35,536 nt of DNA from Clostridium sp. (GTDB lineage Bacteria; Bacillota; Clostridia; Acetivibrionales; Acetivibrionaceae), in assembly GCA_012517995.1 (NCBI GenBank), contig JAAYTS010000110.1:1-35536 (forward strand). The letters are read 5' to 3'. The notes beneath the pieces are model-generated. The model was not told the DNA's origin, did not search any database, and worked only from the letters and a program-made list of their open reading frames with translations. Below, piece after piece: positions 16,597 through 24,408 of this stretch. The position numbers were made by a program, and so were the translations under genes. Each line of letters begins with the position of its first letter. The first letter of the stretch is position 1.

Positions 16597-16625
16597 ATTA
16601 TAACGGTACTGCTATAATTTTTCAA
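16597..16625 (-). promoter_or_regulatory. Sigma-A promoter of the parvulin-TPR gene
   Basis: On the minus strand TTGAAA (16620-16625), a 17-base spacer and TATAAT (16597-16602) lie about 65 bases before the start codon. Confidence 0.75.
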
Positions 16626-16669
16626 TTCTATTAATAATGAAGATACAGCTATATCAATGGTTTTAATTT

Positions 16670-16709
16670 AATAAAAAATACCAGGTCAAAAAACCTGGTA
16701 TTTTTTATT
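16670..16709 (-). terminator. Intrinsic terminator of fba
   Basis: A 16-bp perfect stem (16670-16685 with 16694-16709) has core ACCAGG/CCTGGT and T-rich 3' ends on both strands. It lies 21 bases after the aldolase stop. Confidence 0.9.
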
Positions 16710-16730
16710 AAAATTTTAAAAATTTAGCTT

Positions 16731-17660
16731 TTATGCTTTTCCATCGCATCCTAATACGTTGATTATTTTATTTTTAACTAACTCTTTTATTGCAATTCTT
16801 GCTGGACCTAAGTACTGTCTTGGATCAAAATGAGATGGATTTTCAGCAAAATACTTTCTTATAGAGCCTGTCATAGCAAGTCTTAAATCTGAGTCTATAT
16901 TTATTTTACAAACTGCCATTGATGCTGCTTTTCTTAACATATCTTCCGGAACACCTTGTGCACCTGGCATTTCTCCACCATATTTATTAATCATATCAAC
17001 ATATTCTGGAATTACTGATGAAGCACCATGTAAAACTATAGGAAAACCTGGTAACCTTTTTCCTATCTCTTCTAAAATATCAAATCTTAATTTTGGTTCA
17101 CCTTTAAATTTAAATGCACCATGACTTGTACCTATAGCAATTGCCAGTGAATCAACTCCTGTTCTTTCTACAAATTCCTCAACTTCATCAGGATTTGTAA
17201 ATGCTGCATCTTCTTCTGATACATTAACATCATCTTCAATACCAGCAAGTCTTCCTAACTCACCTTCAACAGTTACACCTTTATCATGTGCATAATCTAC
17301 AACCTGTTTTGTAAGTTTAATGTTCTCTTCAAAAGGAAGGTGTGAACCATCAATCATAACAGATGTAAAACCACCATCAATACATGATTTACAAAGTTCA
17401 AAACTATCTCCATGGTCAAGATGTACACATATTGGAAGTCCTGTTTCTTCAATTGCCGCTTCAATAAGCTTCATTAAGTAAGTATGATTTGCATACTTTC
17501 TTGCTCCTGCTGAAACTTGAAGAATTAAAGGTGCATTAACTTCCTTGGCAGCTTCTGTTATTCCCTGTATTATCTCCATGTTGTTAACATTGAAAGCTCC
17601 TATAGCATATCCACCTTCATATGCTTTTTTAAACATTTCTTTACTTGTAACTAAAGGCAT
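16731..17660 (-). CDS. fba: Class II fructose-1,6-bisphosphate aldolase
   Basis: This enzyme cleaves fructose 1,6-bisphosphate to dihydroxyacetone phosphate and glyceraldehyde 3-phosphate, with Zn2+ as cofactor. It is 309 residues, the usual length of the Gram-positive class IIB enzymes. Catalytic D82 and zinc ligand H83 lie in VHLDHGDS; the other zinc ligands are H180 (GTSHGAFKF) and H211 (VLHGASS). E134 lies in VEGELGRLAG. The phosphate-binding part includes INIDSDLRLAMTG. AAGGAG precedes ATG 17660. It is divergent from the phosphofructokinase gene that makes its substrate, with 348 bases between them, so the two glycolytic steps may be co-regulated. Confidence 0.96.
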   Translation of the reverse strand: MPLVTSKEMFKKAYEGGYAIGAFNVNNMEIIQGITEAAKEVNAPLILQVSAGARKYANHTYLMKLIEAAIEETGLPICVHLDHGDSFELCKSCIDGGFTSVMIDGSHLPFEENIKLTKQVVDYAHDKGVTVEGELGRLAGIEDDVNVSEEDAAFTNPDEVEEFVERTGVDSLAIAIGTSHGAFKFKGEPKLRFDILEEIGKRLPGFPIVLHGASSVIPEYVDMINKYGGEMPGAQGVPEDMLRKAASMAVCKINIDSDLRLAMTGSIRKYFAENPSHFDPRQYLGPARIAIKELVKNKIINVLGCDGKA

Positions 17661-17691
17661 ATTTTCACTCCTTATATAATGAATTAATTGA

Positions 17692-17706
17692 ACGTAAAAT
17701 TTACGT
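17692..17706. promoter_or_regulatory. Palindrome in the fba leader
   Basis: ACGTAAA and TTTACGT form perfect 7-base arms around one central A, 32 bases before the fba start. Nearby, TAAGTTTTT occurs three times (17738, 17749 and 17807), twice preceded by TTG to give TTGTTAA half-sites (17745-17751 and 17803-17809). The function is unknown; operator binding or RNA folding are both possible. Confidence 0.4.
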
Positions 17707-17824
17707 AATATATTAAAATAGTGTTCAATTGCTTTAATAAGTTTTTGTTAAGTTTTTGTTGAAATTTCATGTATTTTCTAAAGTACAGGTAATAAACGCT
17801 TATTGTTAAGTTTTTACCATACTT

Positions 17825-17852
17825 ATTTTATCAGATTCAAAATGAAAATCAA
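17825..17852 (-). promoter_or_regulatory. Probable promoter of fba
   Basis: On the minus strand TTGATT (17847-17852), a 16-base spacer and TAAAAT (17825-17830) would give a leader of about 160 bases. For the divergent PPi-PFK gene the best -10 is TATAAT at 17974-17979 (plus strand), but its -35 box is poor (TTGATA at 23 bases). Confidence 0.45.
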
Positions 17853-18008
17853 GCTAATTTTAAAAAAATTTTGATAAATTTTTATCAAACTCAATTGCAA
17901 TTTATACATTATTATGTTATATTTTTATTTGGTCGTGTTTAAAGTTGATAATACAAACACTTATGGAAATACATATAATGTATAAATTATTTTTTAGGAG
18001 GTTTTAGT

Positions 18009-19250
18009 ATGAGTAAATTGACAGGCGCATGTATCTTTGGCCAGTCAGGTGGCCCTACATCAGTTATTAATGCTAGTGCTTCAGGTGTTATACAAGAGGC
18101 TTTAAAGCAAGATTGCATAACTGAAGTATATGGTGCTGCTCATGGAATTAGAGGTATTTTAGAAGAAAATTTTTATGACATGAGTAAGGAAGATAAATAC
18201 GAGTTGGATCTTTTAAAAACCACTCCTTCTTCTGCTCTAGGTTCAGTAAGATATAAATTGGCAGATGCCGATGAAGATGACACTGACTATAAAAGACTTT
18301 TAGAGGTTTTTAAAAAGTACAATATCAGATATTTCTTCTACAATGGTGGAAATGACTCTATGGACACTTGTAACAAAATAAGCAAGTATATGCAAAAGGT
18401 TGGTTACGAATGTAGAGTTATGGGTGTTCCAAAGACAATTGACAACGACTTATGGGCAACAGACCACTGTCCTGGTTATGGAAGTGCGGCAAAATACGTT
18501 GCAACATCCATAATGGAAGTATATCTTGATGCAAGGGTTTACGATACTGGAATGGTAACAGTTTTTGAAATTATGGGAAGAAATGCTGGTTGGCTGACAG
18601 CTGCATCTGCTTTAGCTGCTCATAAAGGATATGGTCCTGATTTGATTTACCTTCCTGAGATTACATTCAATATGGATAAATTCCTTAATGAAGTAGCTGA
18701 AGTTTATAATAGAACTGGAAAGGTTTTAGTAGCTTTTTCAGAAGGCTGTAAAGATGAACAAGGACGATACATTGCAGAAATGGGAGCTGAACTTTCAAAA
18801 GACTCTTTTGGACATGCTCAACTAGGTGGTGCTGCTTCCATATTAGCTAATGCTGTTAAACAAAAACTAAACACTAAAGTTCGTGGAATTGAATTTAGTC
18901 TTCTACAAAGATGTGCTTCTCATATTGGTTCTTTAACAGACGTAAACGAAGCATATATGGCAGGGGAAATGGCTGTTAGATATGCAGTGGAAGGAAAAAC
19001 TGACTACATGGTTGGTTTTGAAAGAGAAGAAGGCAGTGTGTATAAATGTAACGCTAAACTTGTTAAATTAGATGATGTTGCAAACACAGAAAAGAAAGTT
19101 CCAAGAGAGTGGATAAACAAAGAAGGTAATGGAGTTACAGAGGACTTTATTAAGTATGCTCTTCCATTAATTCAAGGAGAATCATCCCCTCCATTAGAAG
19201 ATGGTCTTCCAAGATTTGCAAAATTGAAAAAAGTTTTAGCTAAAAAATAA
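18009..19250 (+). CDS. pfp: Pyrophosphate-dependent 6-phosphofructokinase
   Basis: This enzyme phosphorylates fructose 6-phosphate with pyrophosphate instead of ATP and is reversible. It is 413 residues; the family core starts with GQSGGPTSVINAS (11-23). YNGGNDSMDT (113-116 GGND) takes the place of the GGDG of ATP-dependent enzymes, where an Asp in the fourth position blocks ATP use. PKTIDND (141-147) has the K typical of PPi enzymes instead of PGTIDND. MGRNAGWL (189-196) binds substrate. AGGAGG precedes ATG 18009. It is divergent from fba and followed by the riboswitch-controlled pflB. I see no clear terminator between 19251 and the riboswitch, so some readthrough into pflB is possible. PPi-PFK as the glycolytic enzyme is typical of C. 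thermocellum relatives. Confidence 0.93.
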   Translation: MSKLTGACIFGQSGGPTSVINASASGVIQEALKQDCITEVYGAAHGIRGILEENFYDMSKEDKYELDLLKTTPSSALGSVRYKLADADEDDTDYKRLLEVFKKYNIRYFFYNGGNDSMDTCNKISKYMQKVGYECRVMGVPKTIDNDLWATDHCPGYGSAAKYVATSIMEVYLDARVYDTGMVTVFEIMGRNAGWLTAASALAAHKGYGPDLIYLPEITFNMDKFLNEVAEVYNRTGKVLVAFSEGCKDEQGRYIAEMGAELSKDSFGHAQLGGAASILANAVKQKLNTKVRGIEFSLLQRCASHIGSLTDVNEAYMAGEMAVRYAVEGKTDYMVGFEREEGSVYKCNAKLVKLDDVANTEKKVPREWINKEGNGVTEDFIKYALPLIQGESSPPLEDGLPRFAKLKKVLAKK

Positions 19251-19315
19251 CAACTAAGTTTTTTCAATTTATTAAGTAAAAATGCATAAAATGCATATAT
19301 TAATAAATGAAATTC

Positions 19316-19387
19316 AAAATCATACAACTGGCGGAAGTGGAGTTTACCACATGGAGTATGATTTTAAAGTTGCCGACCGCCTGGGCA
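19316..19387 (+). ncRNA. ZTP/ZMP (pfl-type) riboswitch aptamer upstream of pflB
   Basis: All parts of the pfl motif are visible. P1 is AAAATCATAC (19316-19325) with GTATGATTTT (19356-19365), a perfect 10 bp. The conserved ACTGGCGG follows. P2 is GTGG/CCAC (19337-19340 with 19347-19350), then the conserved GGAG. The 3' domain TGCCGACCGCCTGGGCA (19371-19387) has a TGCC/GGCA stem. Its loop CCGCC (19377-19381) is complementary to GGCGG (19330-19334), giving the pseudoknot. The ligand, ZMP/ZTP, signals shortage of 10-formyl-tetrahydrofolate. Formate made by PflB feeds that cofactor, so the gene is a logical target. The motif was originally named after its association with pfl genes. Confidence 0.93.
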
Positions 19388-19416
19388 TTAGTAACGCTCA
19401 GGTGGTTTTTATTTTT
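19377..19416 (+). terminator. Riboswitch expression platform: terminator alternative to the pseudoknot
   Basis: CCGCCTGGGC (19377-19386) pairs with GCTCAGGTGG (19396-19405), with two G-U pairs, followed by TTTTTATTTTT. The 5' arm is the same sequence that forms the aptamer's pseudoknot and P3, so ligand binding should prevent the hairpin. This predicts an ON switch at the level of transcription termination. Confidence 0.9.
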
Positions 19417-19464
19417 ATAAATAACACTCTAACTTTAGTTTAAGAGTTTAAAAGGAGGGATATT

Positions 19465-21699
19465 ATGTCTGGAAATGCATGGAGAAATTTCACATCTGGT
19501 ATTTGGCAAGAAAATATTGATGTCCGTGATTTTATAGTAAAAAACTACACCCCCTATGATGGGAATGAAAGTTTTTTAGCTTCTTCAAGTGCGAAAACAG
19601 AAAAACTGTGGAATAAGTGCAAAGAACTTCTTAAAGAAGAACATTTAAAAGATGGTGTGCTGAGCATTGACACCAACACAATTTCTGGAATTACAAGCCA
19701 CTCACCAGGATATATTGATGAAGAAAATGAATTAATTAAAGGTCTTCAAACAGATAGTCCCCTAAAAAGAGCTGTTATTCCTTTTGGGGGTATTAGGATG
19801 GCAAAGCAGGCCTGCGAAAAATACAACTATAAACTTTCTTCAGAAATTGACGAAATTTTTAATAAATTTCGCAAGACACATAATGACGGCGTATTTAGTG
19901 CATATACAAAAGATATGAGACTTGCAAGAAGATGCGGGGTAATTACAGGTCTTCCTGATGCTTATGGTCGGGGCAGAATTATTGGAGATTATAGAAGAGT
20001 TGCCCTTTATGGTGTTACCAGCCTTATTAATAAAAAACAAGAGGATTTAAACAGACTTCTTGATATGGATATGACAGAAGAAATAATCCGTTTAAGAGAA
20101 GAGGTTTCTGAACAAATCAAAGCACTAAATGAACTTGTTCAAATGGCTAAAGAATACGGATATGATATTAGAAGACCTGCTAAAAACGCTTTAGAAGCTA
20201 TCCAGTGGACATATTTTGCTTTTCTTGGATCTCTAAAGGAAACCAATGGTGCTGCAAACTCTTTAGGCAGGGTAAGTACTTTCTTTGATATATATATAGA
20301 AAGAGATTTAAAGGAAGGGGTTTTATCAGAAACAGAAGCCCAGGAACTCATTGATCAATTTGTTATTAAGCTTAGGATGGTAAGGCATCTTAGAACTCCT
20401 GAATACAATGAGCTGTTTGCAGGTGACCCGGTATGGATAACTGAATCCATAGGTGGAATGTGTGAAGACGGAAGACATATGGTTACTAAGACTTCTTTTC
20501 GTGTTCTTCAAACTTTATTTAATTTAGGTCCTGCTCCTGAGCCAAACATTACAATACTTTGGTCTAACAGGCTTCCGCAAAACTTTAAAAAGTTTTGCGC
20601 TAAAGTTTCTAATAAAACCAGTTCAATCCAATATGAAAACGATGATATTATGAGAACTAATTTCAACGATGATTACAGCATTTCATGCTGTGTATCTGCT
20701 ATGCGTACTGGTAAAGACATGCAGTTTTTTGGAGCCCGCTGTAATCTTCCTAAACTTCTTCTTTTGGCTTTAAATGGCGGAAAAGATGAAATAACAGGTG
20801 AGCAGGTAGCCCCTGAAATGGAGCCTTATCGGGATGAATATTTAGATTACAACAAAGTTATGAACAGGTTTAGGTATATGCAAAAATGGCTTGCCAAGTT
20901 ATACGTAAATACAATGAATATCATTCATTATATGCATGACAAATACGCATATGAAAGACTTATGATGGCACTTCACGATACAGAAGTCCAAAGATTTATG
21001 GCCTTTGGCCTGGCAGGTCTTTCTGTTCTTGTTGACTCTTTAAGTGCCATAAAATACACTTATGTTAAAGTCATCAGGGATGAAAGAGGTCTTATTACAG
21101 ATTTTGAAATAAAAGGTGATTATCCTCAATTCGGAAATGATGATGACAGAGTGGACAGCATTGCAGTTTCTGTAGTACGAGATTTTTATACTGAATTAAA
21201 AAAATGCCCTACTTACAGAAATTCAAAACACACACTTTCAATTCTCACCATTACCTCAAATGTTGTTTATGGCGAGAAAACAGGCTCTACCCCTGATGGA
21301 AGAAAAAAAGGTGAACCTTTTGCACCAGGTGCAAATCCAATGCATGGAAGAGATAAATTAGGTGCTTTGGCAGCTTTGAATTCAGTGGCAAAAATTCCTT
21401 ATGAATACTGCAAAGATGGAATATCCCTCACAATTACCCTTGTGCCTGATTCATTAGGAAAAGATACAGATTCTAGAATCAATAATCTAGTTGCAATATT
21501 AGACGGGTATTTTGCCCAAAGAGGGCACCATATTAATATTAACGTCCTTGAAAAGGCTGTCCTTGAAAAGGCAATGAAAGAACCGGAAAAATATCCGCAG
21601 CTAACCATAAGAGTATCAGGCTATGCGGTTAATTTTATAAGACTTACTCCAAAACAGCAGTCTGAAGTAATAGCAAGGACTTTCCACAGAGCCAGATGA
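19465..21699 (+). CDS. pflB: Formate acetyltransferase (pyruvate formate-lyase)
   Basis: This is a glycyl-radical enzyme converting pyruvate and CoA to acetyl-CoA and formate. It is 744 residues, full length. The active-site cysteine pair is C408-C409 in [14 protein letters not shown]. The radical glycine is G719 in [12 protein letters not shown], near the C-terminus as expected. The trio [26 protein letters not shown] and [18 protein letters not shown] is typical of genuine PFL rather than other glycyl-radical enzymes. AAAGGAGGGA precedes ATG 19465. Expression is under the ZTP riboswitch. The activating enzyme gene pflA does not follow, which is unusual; it must lie elsewhere. Besides fermentation, a formate supply for one-carbon metabolism fits the riboswitch. 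Confidence 0.97.
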   Translation: MSGNAWRNFTSGIWQENIDVRDFIVKNYTPYDGNESFLASSSAKTEKLWNKCKELLKEEHLKDGVLSIDTNTISGITSHSPGYIDEENELIKGLQTDSPLKRAVIPFGGIRMAKQACEKYNYKLSSEIDEIFNKFRKTHNDGVFSAYTKDMRLARRCGVITGLPDAYGRGRIIGDYRRVALYGVTSLINKKQEDLNRLLDMDMTEEIIRLREEVSEQIKALNELVQMAKEYGYDIRRPAKNALEAIQWTYFAFLGSLKETNGAANSLGRVSTFFDIYIERDLKEGVLSETEAQELIDQFVIKLRMVRHLRTPEYNELFAGDPVWITESIGGMCEDGRHMVTKTSFRVLQTLFNLGPAPEPNITILWSNRLPQNFKKFCAKVSNKTSSIQYENDDIMRTNFNDDYSISCCVSAMRTGKDMQFFGARCNLPKLLLLALNGGKDEITGEQVAPEMEPYRDEYLDYNKVMNRFRYMQKWLAKLYVNTMNIIHYMHDKYAYERLMMALHDTEVQRFMAFGLAGLSVLVDSLSAIKYTYVKVIRDERGLITDFEIKGDYPQFGNDDDRVDSIAVSVVRDFYTELKKCPTYRNSKHTLSILTITSNVVYGEKTGSTPDGRKKGEPFAPGANPMHGRDKLGALAALNSVAKIPYEYCKDGISLTITLVPDSLGKDTDSRINNLVAILDGYFAQRGHHININVLEKAVLEKAMKEPEKYPQLTIRVSGYAVNFIRLTPKQQSEVIARTFHRAR

Positions 21700-21719
21700 A
21701 ATTGGAAGTTAGATGTGAG

Positions 21720-21751
21720 AGGTGAGAAGTGGGGAATCCAACTTCTCACCT
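21720..21751. repeat. Hairpin-forming repeat after pflB
   Basis: AGGTGAGAAGT (21720-21730) and ACTTCTCACCT (21741-21751) form an 11-bp perfect stem, preceded by related units (GGAAGTTAGATGTGAG). There is no real U-tract, so it is a poor terminator, though it is the only one between convergent pflB and the RCC1 gene. It resembles dispersed GAGAAGT-type intergenic repeats (inference). Confidence 0.5.
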
Positions 21752-21762
21752 TTAACCTCTAA

Positions 21763-24216
21763 TTAATGTGCTTTTACTGGTTGGGTTACTATATCCGTCC
21801 TTCCTATTCCCAAAGTGGAAAAGCTGTTGTCGCCCATGCTAAGAAGCCTTCCATCTTCTTTTAAAACTATTGTAAAATCACCTTTCCCTGATATTAGCTT
21901 TGCACCTTTTAATTTTTCATTTTCCACAGGAAGAAGCTTGTTTTCATTTGTGCCGTCCCCTAACTGGCCAAAAGTGTTATCCCCCCATACCCAAACTGAA
22001 CCATCTGCTTTTATAGCCATGGAGTGGCTTTTTCCCGCCATTATGCCAACTACATTGTCAAGACCTTTTACCTGAACGGGGGTACGCACACTAGATGATG
22101 TTGCTCCATTTCCAACCTGTCCTGAACTGTTTCTTCCCCAAGCCCATACTGTACCGTCCTTTTTCAAAGCCAATACATGGTTCATGCCAGAAGATATTGC
22201 AATAATATCCTCTACCTCAAGTACCTGGGTAGGGACTAAACTAATATGGGATGTTAACCCATTACCCAATTCTCCATTTAAATTTACTCCCCAGCCCCAA
22301 ACTGTACCATCTTCTTTTAGAGCTATTGTATGGTCTTTACCTGTGGATATATCTATTATACCTTCTAAATCACTTACTTCTACACTGGCGGTGAAATTGT
22401 CCCCAAAATTGTTGTGGTGGTTTTGAGAACCGTTTCCTAATTGTCCCCAATAGCTGTCCCCAGAAGAATACACTTTTTGATTGCCAGCTATTCCAACTAT
22501 ATGTTTGTCTCCTATTCCTACCTTTTCATAATCTTTAAAAAACTCAATTTCTAAAGGTTTTATCAGACTATCTGAAAAACTTGTAGTTGCATAAAGCATT
22601 ACAGTTCCATCCTGCCTGATTACGCCTGTACGCCCAGGTCCGGCAATAATGTCAGCTACTAATGATTCTCTTTCTATTTTGTGAGGAAAATCTACGATAT
22701 TTGAGTCAATGCTATCTATTAGCTGTAAACTTGAACTGTCTCCCCATCCCCACAGATTTCCATCTTCATCTAGTGCCACTACATGTCTTAATCCTGTTAC
22801 CACTTTTGTGATTTTAGACACATCAGGTATATTCACAGGTACATTTACAAAATTTCCTGTGCCATTGCCCATTTGACCATATTTATTATCTCCCCAGCTC
22901 CATAGTGAACCATCGGATTTTATTACAGCCATATGGTTTTCACCAGCCGACAAAGCTCTGATTGAAGACAATCCCTCCATCTTAACAGGTTTATCCAGTT
23001 TTTCAGTGCTTTCATCTCCAAGAACTCCTTTGTCATTACTTCCCCACGCCCATACCGTTCCGTCATTTTTCAATACAGCTATGTAAAATTGAGATATATC
23101 AACTTGTTTAACATCTTCTATATACTCGTATTTTTTAGGAATATCATAATAAAAGTCCTTAGAATTATGTCCCATCATTTCAGTTTCATTATTTCCCCAA
23201 AACCACACTGTTCCATCATCTTTTAAGGCTGCAGATACATATTTCCCTGCAGATATATCCTTTACCCCTGCAAGATTATTTACTTTTACAGGAACAGAAG
23301 TTAAGTCTTCAGAGCCATTTCCCAGCTGACCAAAGGTTCCTGAACCCCAAGCCCATACCGTTCCATCCTCTTTTAAAGCTAGTACATGGTCGTATCCTGC
23401 TGCTATTTTCTTTATTCCACTTAAGCCTTCTACCATTACAGGAAAAGCTTTTTTAGAAGTTGTGCCATCTCCAAGTTGCCCACTTTTGTTGTTACCCCAT
23501 GTCCAAACTGTTCCATCATCTTTCAATGCAACAGAAAAATTTCCTCCAGCAGCTATATCTATCATCTTTTCCAGCTGCTCAACCTTTATAGGAGTTCTTC
23601 TGGTTGTATTTGTCCCGTCACCTAACTGGTTATCAACATTTCTTCCCCATGCCCACAAAGTTCCGTCTTTTTTTAGTGCCAGAGAATGTTCGTCCCCCGT
23701 TGAAATATAAACTATATCTTGAAGTTCTTTAATGTTAAAAGGTTTAGTAATACTACCTCCTTCTTCTATACCTAATTTTCTGTTGGAATTGTCACCCCAA
23801 ACCCATACTGTTCCATCATATTTTAATGCAACTGTGTGGGATATACCGCACTCAACTTGTATATAATCATTTCTAACTTCCTTTGGAAACTGGTCTATAT
23901 AATGAAGAATATACTGCACCATTAGAGCATAATCCATTGAATTAATCTTATTATCCCCATTTAAATCAGCTACCCACAACTCATCCTCTAAAGGTAATTT
24001 AGAAATAGCTTCTAGTATATATCTTTTTAAAAGTGCAGCATCTAAAGAATTTACATTATCATCCCCGTTAAGATCCCCAATTCTGCTTAATGGAATTGCT
24101 AATACAAAATTCTCTTCTTCAGGTACCTTGTCTAAGGCTTTCCCCGATACAGGATTAAACACAGAAGATGTAAATAAACATATAAAAGCAAATATAGTTA
24201 TAATTTTTTTTAACAT
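21763..24216 (-). CDS. Secreted protein: N-terminal type I dockerin plus 14 RCC1-like repeats
   Basis: This 817-residue exported protein has a signal peptide at about 1-26 (KKIITIFAFICLFTSSVF). A dockerin pair follows: DLNGDDNVNSLD (48-59) and DLNGDNKINSMD (84-95), each a calcium loop followed by a helix (ALLKRYILEAI, ALMVQYILHYI). Position 10/11 recognition residues are SL and SM. From about 120 to the end, 14 units of the form DGTVWAWGxNxxGQLGxGT occur, the RCC1/beta-propeller repeat. Units 8-10 and 14 are degenerate. Fourteen suggests two seven-bladed propellers. Dockerins normally sit at the C-terminus of cellulosomal enzymes; here it leads a non-catalytic propeller. It probably binds a cohesin on a scaffoldin or the cell surface; the ligand is unknown. 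AGGGGGA precedes the ATG. Confidence 0.9.
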   Translation of the reverse strand: MLKKIITIFAFICLFTSSVFNPVSGKALDKVPEEENFVLAIPLSRIGDLNGDDNVNSLDAALLKRYILEAISKLPLEDELWVADLNGDNKINSMDYALMVQYILHYIDQFPKEVRNDYIQVECGISHTVALKYDGTVWVWGDNSNRKLGIEEGGSITKPFNIKELQDIVYISTGDEHSLALKKDGTLWAWGRNVDNQLGDGTNTTRRTPIKVEQLEKMIDIAAGGNFSVALKDDGTVWTWGNNKSGQLGDGTTSKKAFPVMVEGLSGIKKIAAGYDHVLALKEDGTVWAWGSGTFGQLGNGSEDLTSVPVKVNNLAGVKDISAGKYVSAALKDDGTVWFWGNNETEMMGHNSKDFYYDIPKKYEYIEDVKQVDISQFYIAVLKNDGTVWAWGSNDKGVLGDESTEKLDKPVKMEGLSSIRALSAGENHMAVIKSDGSLWSWGDNKYGQMGNGTGNFVNVPVNIPDVSKITKVVTGLRHVVALDEDGNLWGWGDSSSLQLIDSIDSNIVDFPHKIERESLVADIIAGPGRTGVIRQDGTVMLYATTSFSDSLIKPLEIEFFKDYEKVGIGDKHIVGIAGNQKVYSSGDSYWGQLGNGSQNHHNNFGDNFTASVEVSDLEGIIDISTGKDHTIALKEDGTVWGWGVNLNGELGNGLTSHISLVPTQVLEVEDIIAISSGMNHVLALKKDGTVWAWGRNSSGQVGNGATSSSVRTPVQVKGLDNVVGIMAGKSHSMAIKADGSVWVWGDNTFGQLGDGTNENKLLPVENEKLKGAKLISGKGDFTIVLKEDGRLLSMGDNSFSTLGIGRTDIVTQPVKAH

Positions 24217-24284
24217 ATTTATCCCCCTAATATTAAGTAAAATTATTTTCTAAAATTTTACAAATAAAAAAATAGAAAATATTT

Positions 24285-24313
24285 CTTATATATTAATGTT
24301 AATATAATTACAA
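24285..24313 (-). promoter_or_regulatory. Possible promoter of the dockerin-RCC1 gene
   Basis: On the minus strand TTGTAA (24308-24313), a 17-base spacer and TATAAG (24285-24290) lie about 70 bases before the start. The region is very AT-rich, so chance matches are likely. Confidence 0.35.
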
Positions 24314-24343
24314 TATAACTGCAATAGATAGGGGAAAATAAAA

Positions 24344-24379
24344 AAATTTAAGGTAGAGTAAAAACCCCACCTTAAATTT
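24344..24379 (-). terminator. Intrinsic terminator of the hydrogenase operon
   Basis: AAATTTAAGGT (24344-24354) pairs perfectly with ACCTTAAATTT (24369-24379), and on the minus strand a T-rich tail follows. It lies 30 bases after the hydA stop. Confidence 0.88.
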
Positions 24380-24408
24380 ATCACTTTTTATTGATTAAAC
24401 TAGAATTT

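Noticed and set aside
17945..17979. TTGATA...TATAAT as a proper promoter for PPi-PFK
   Set aside because: The spacing is 23 bases, too long for sigma-A. Only the -10 box is credible.
22184..23710. Several rightward open frames within the RCC1 gene
   Set aside because: They are shadow frames produced by the repeated DNA of the RCC1 units.
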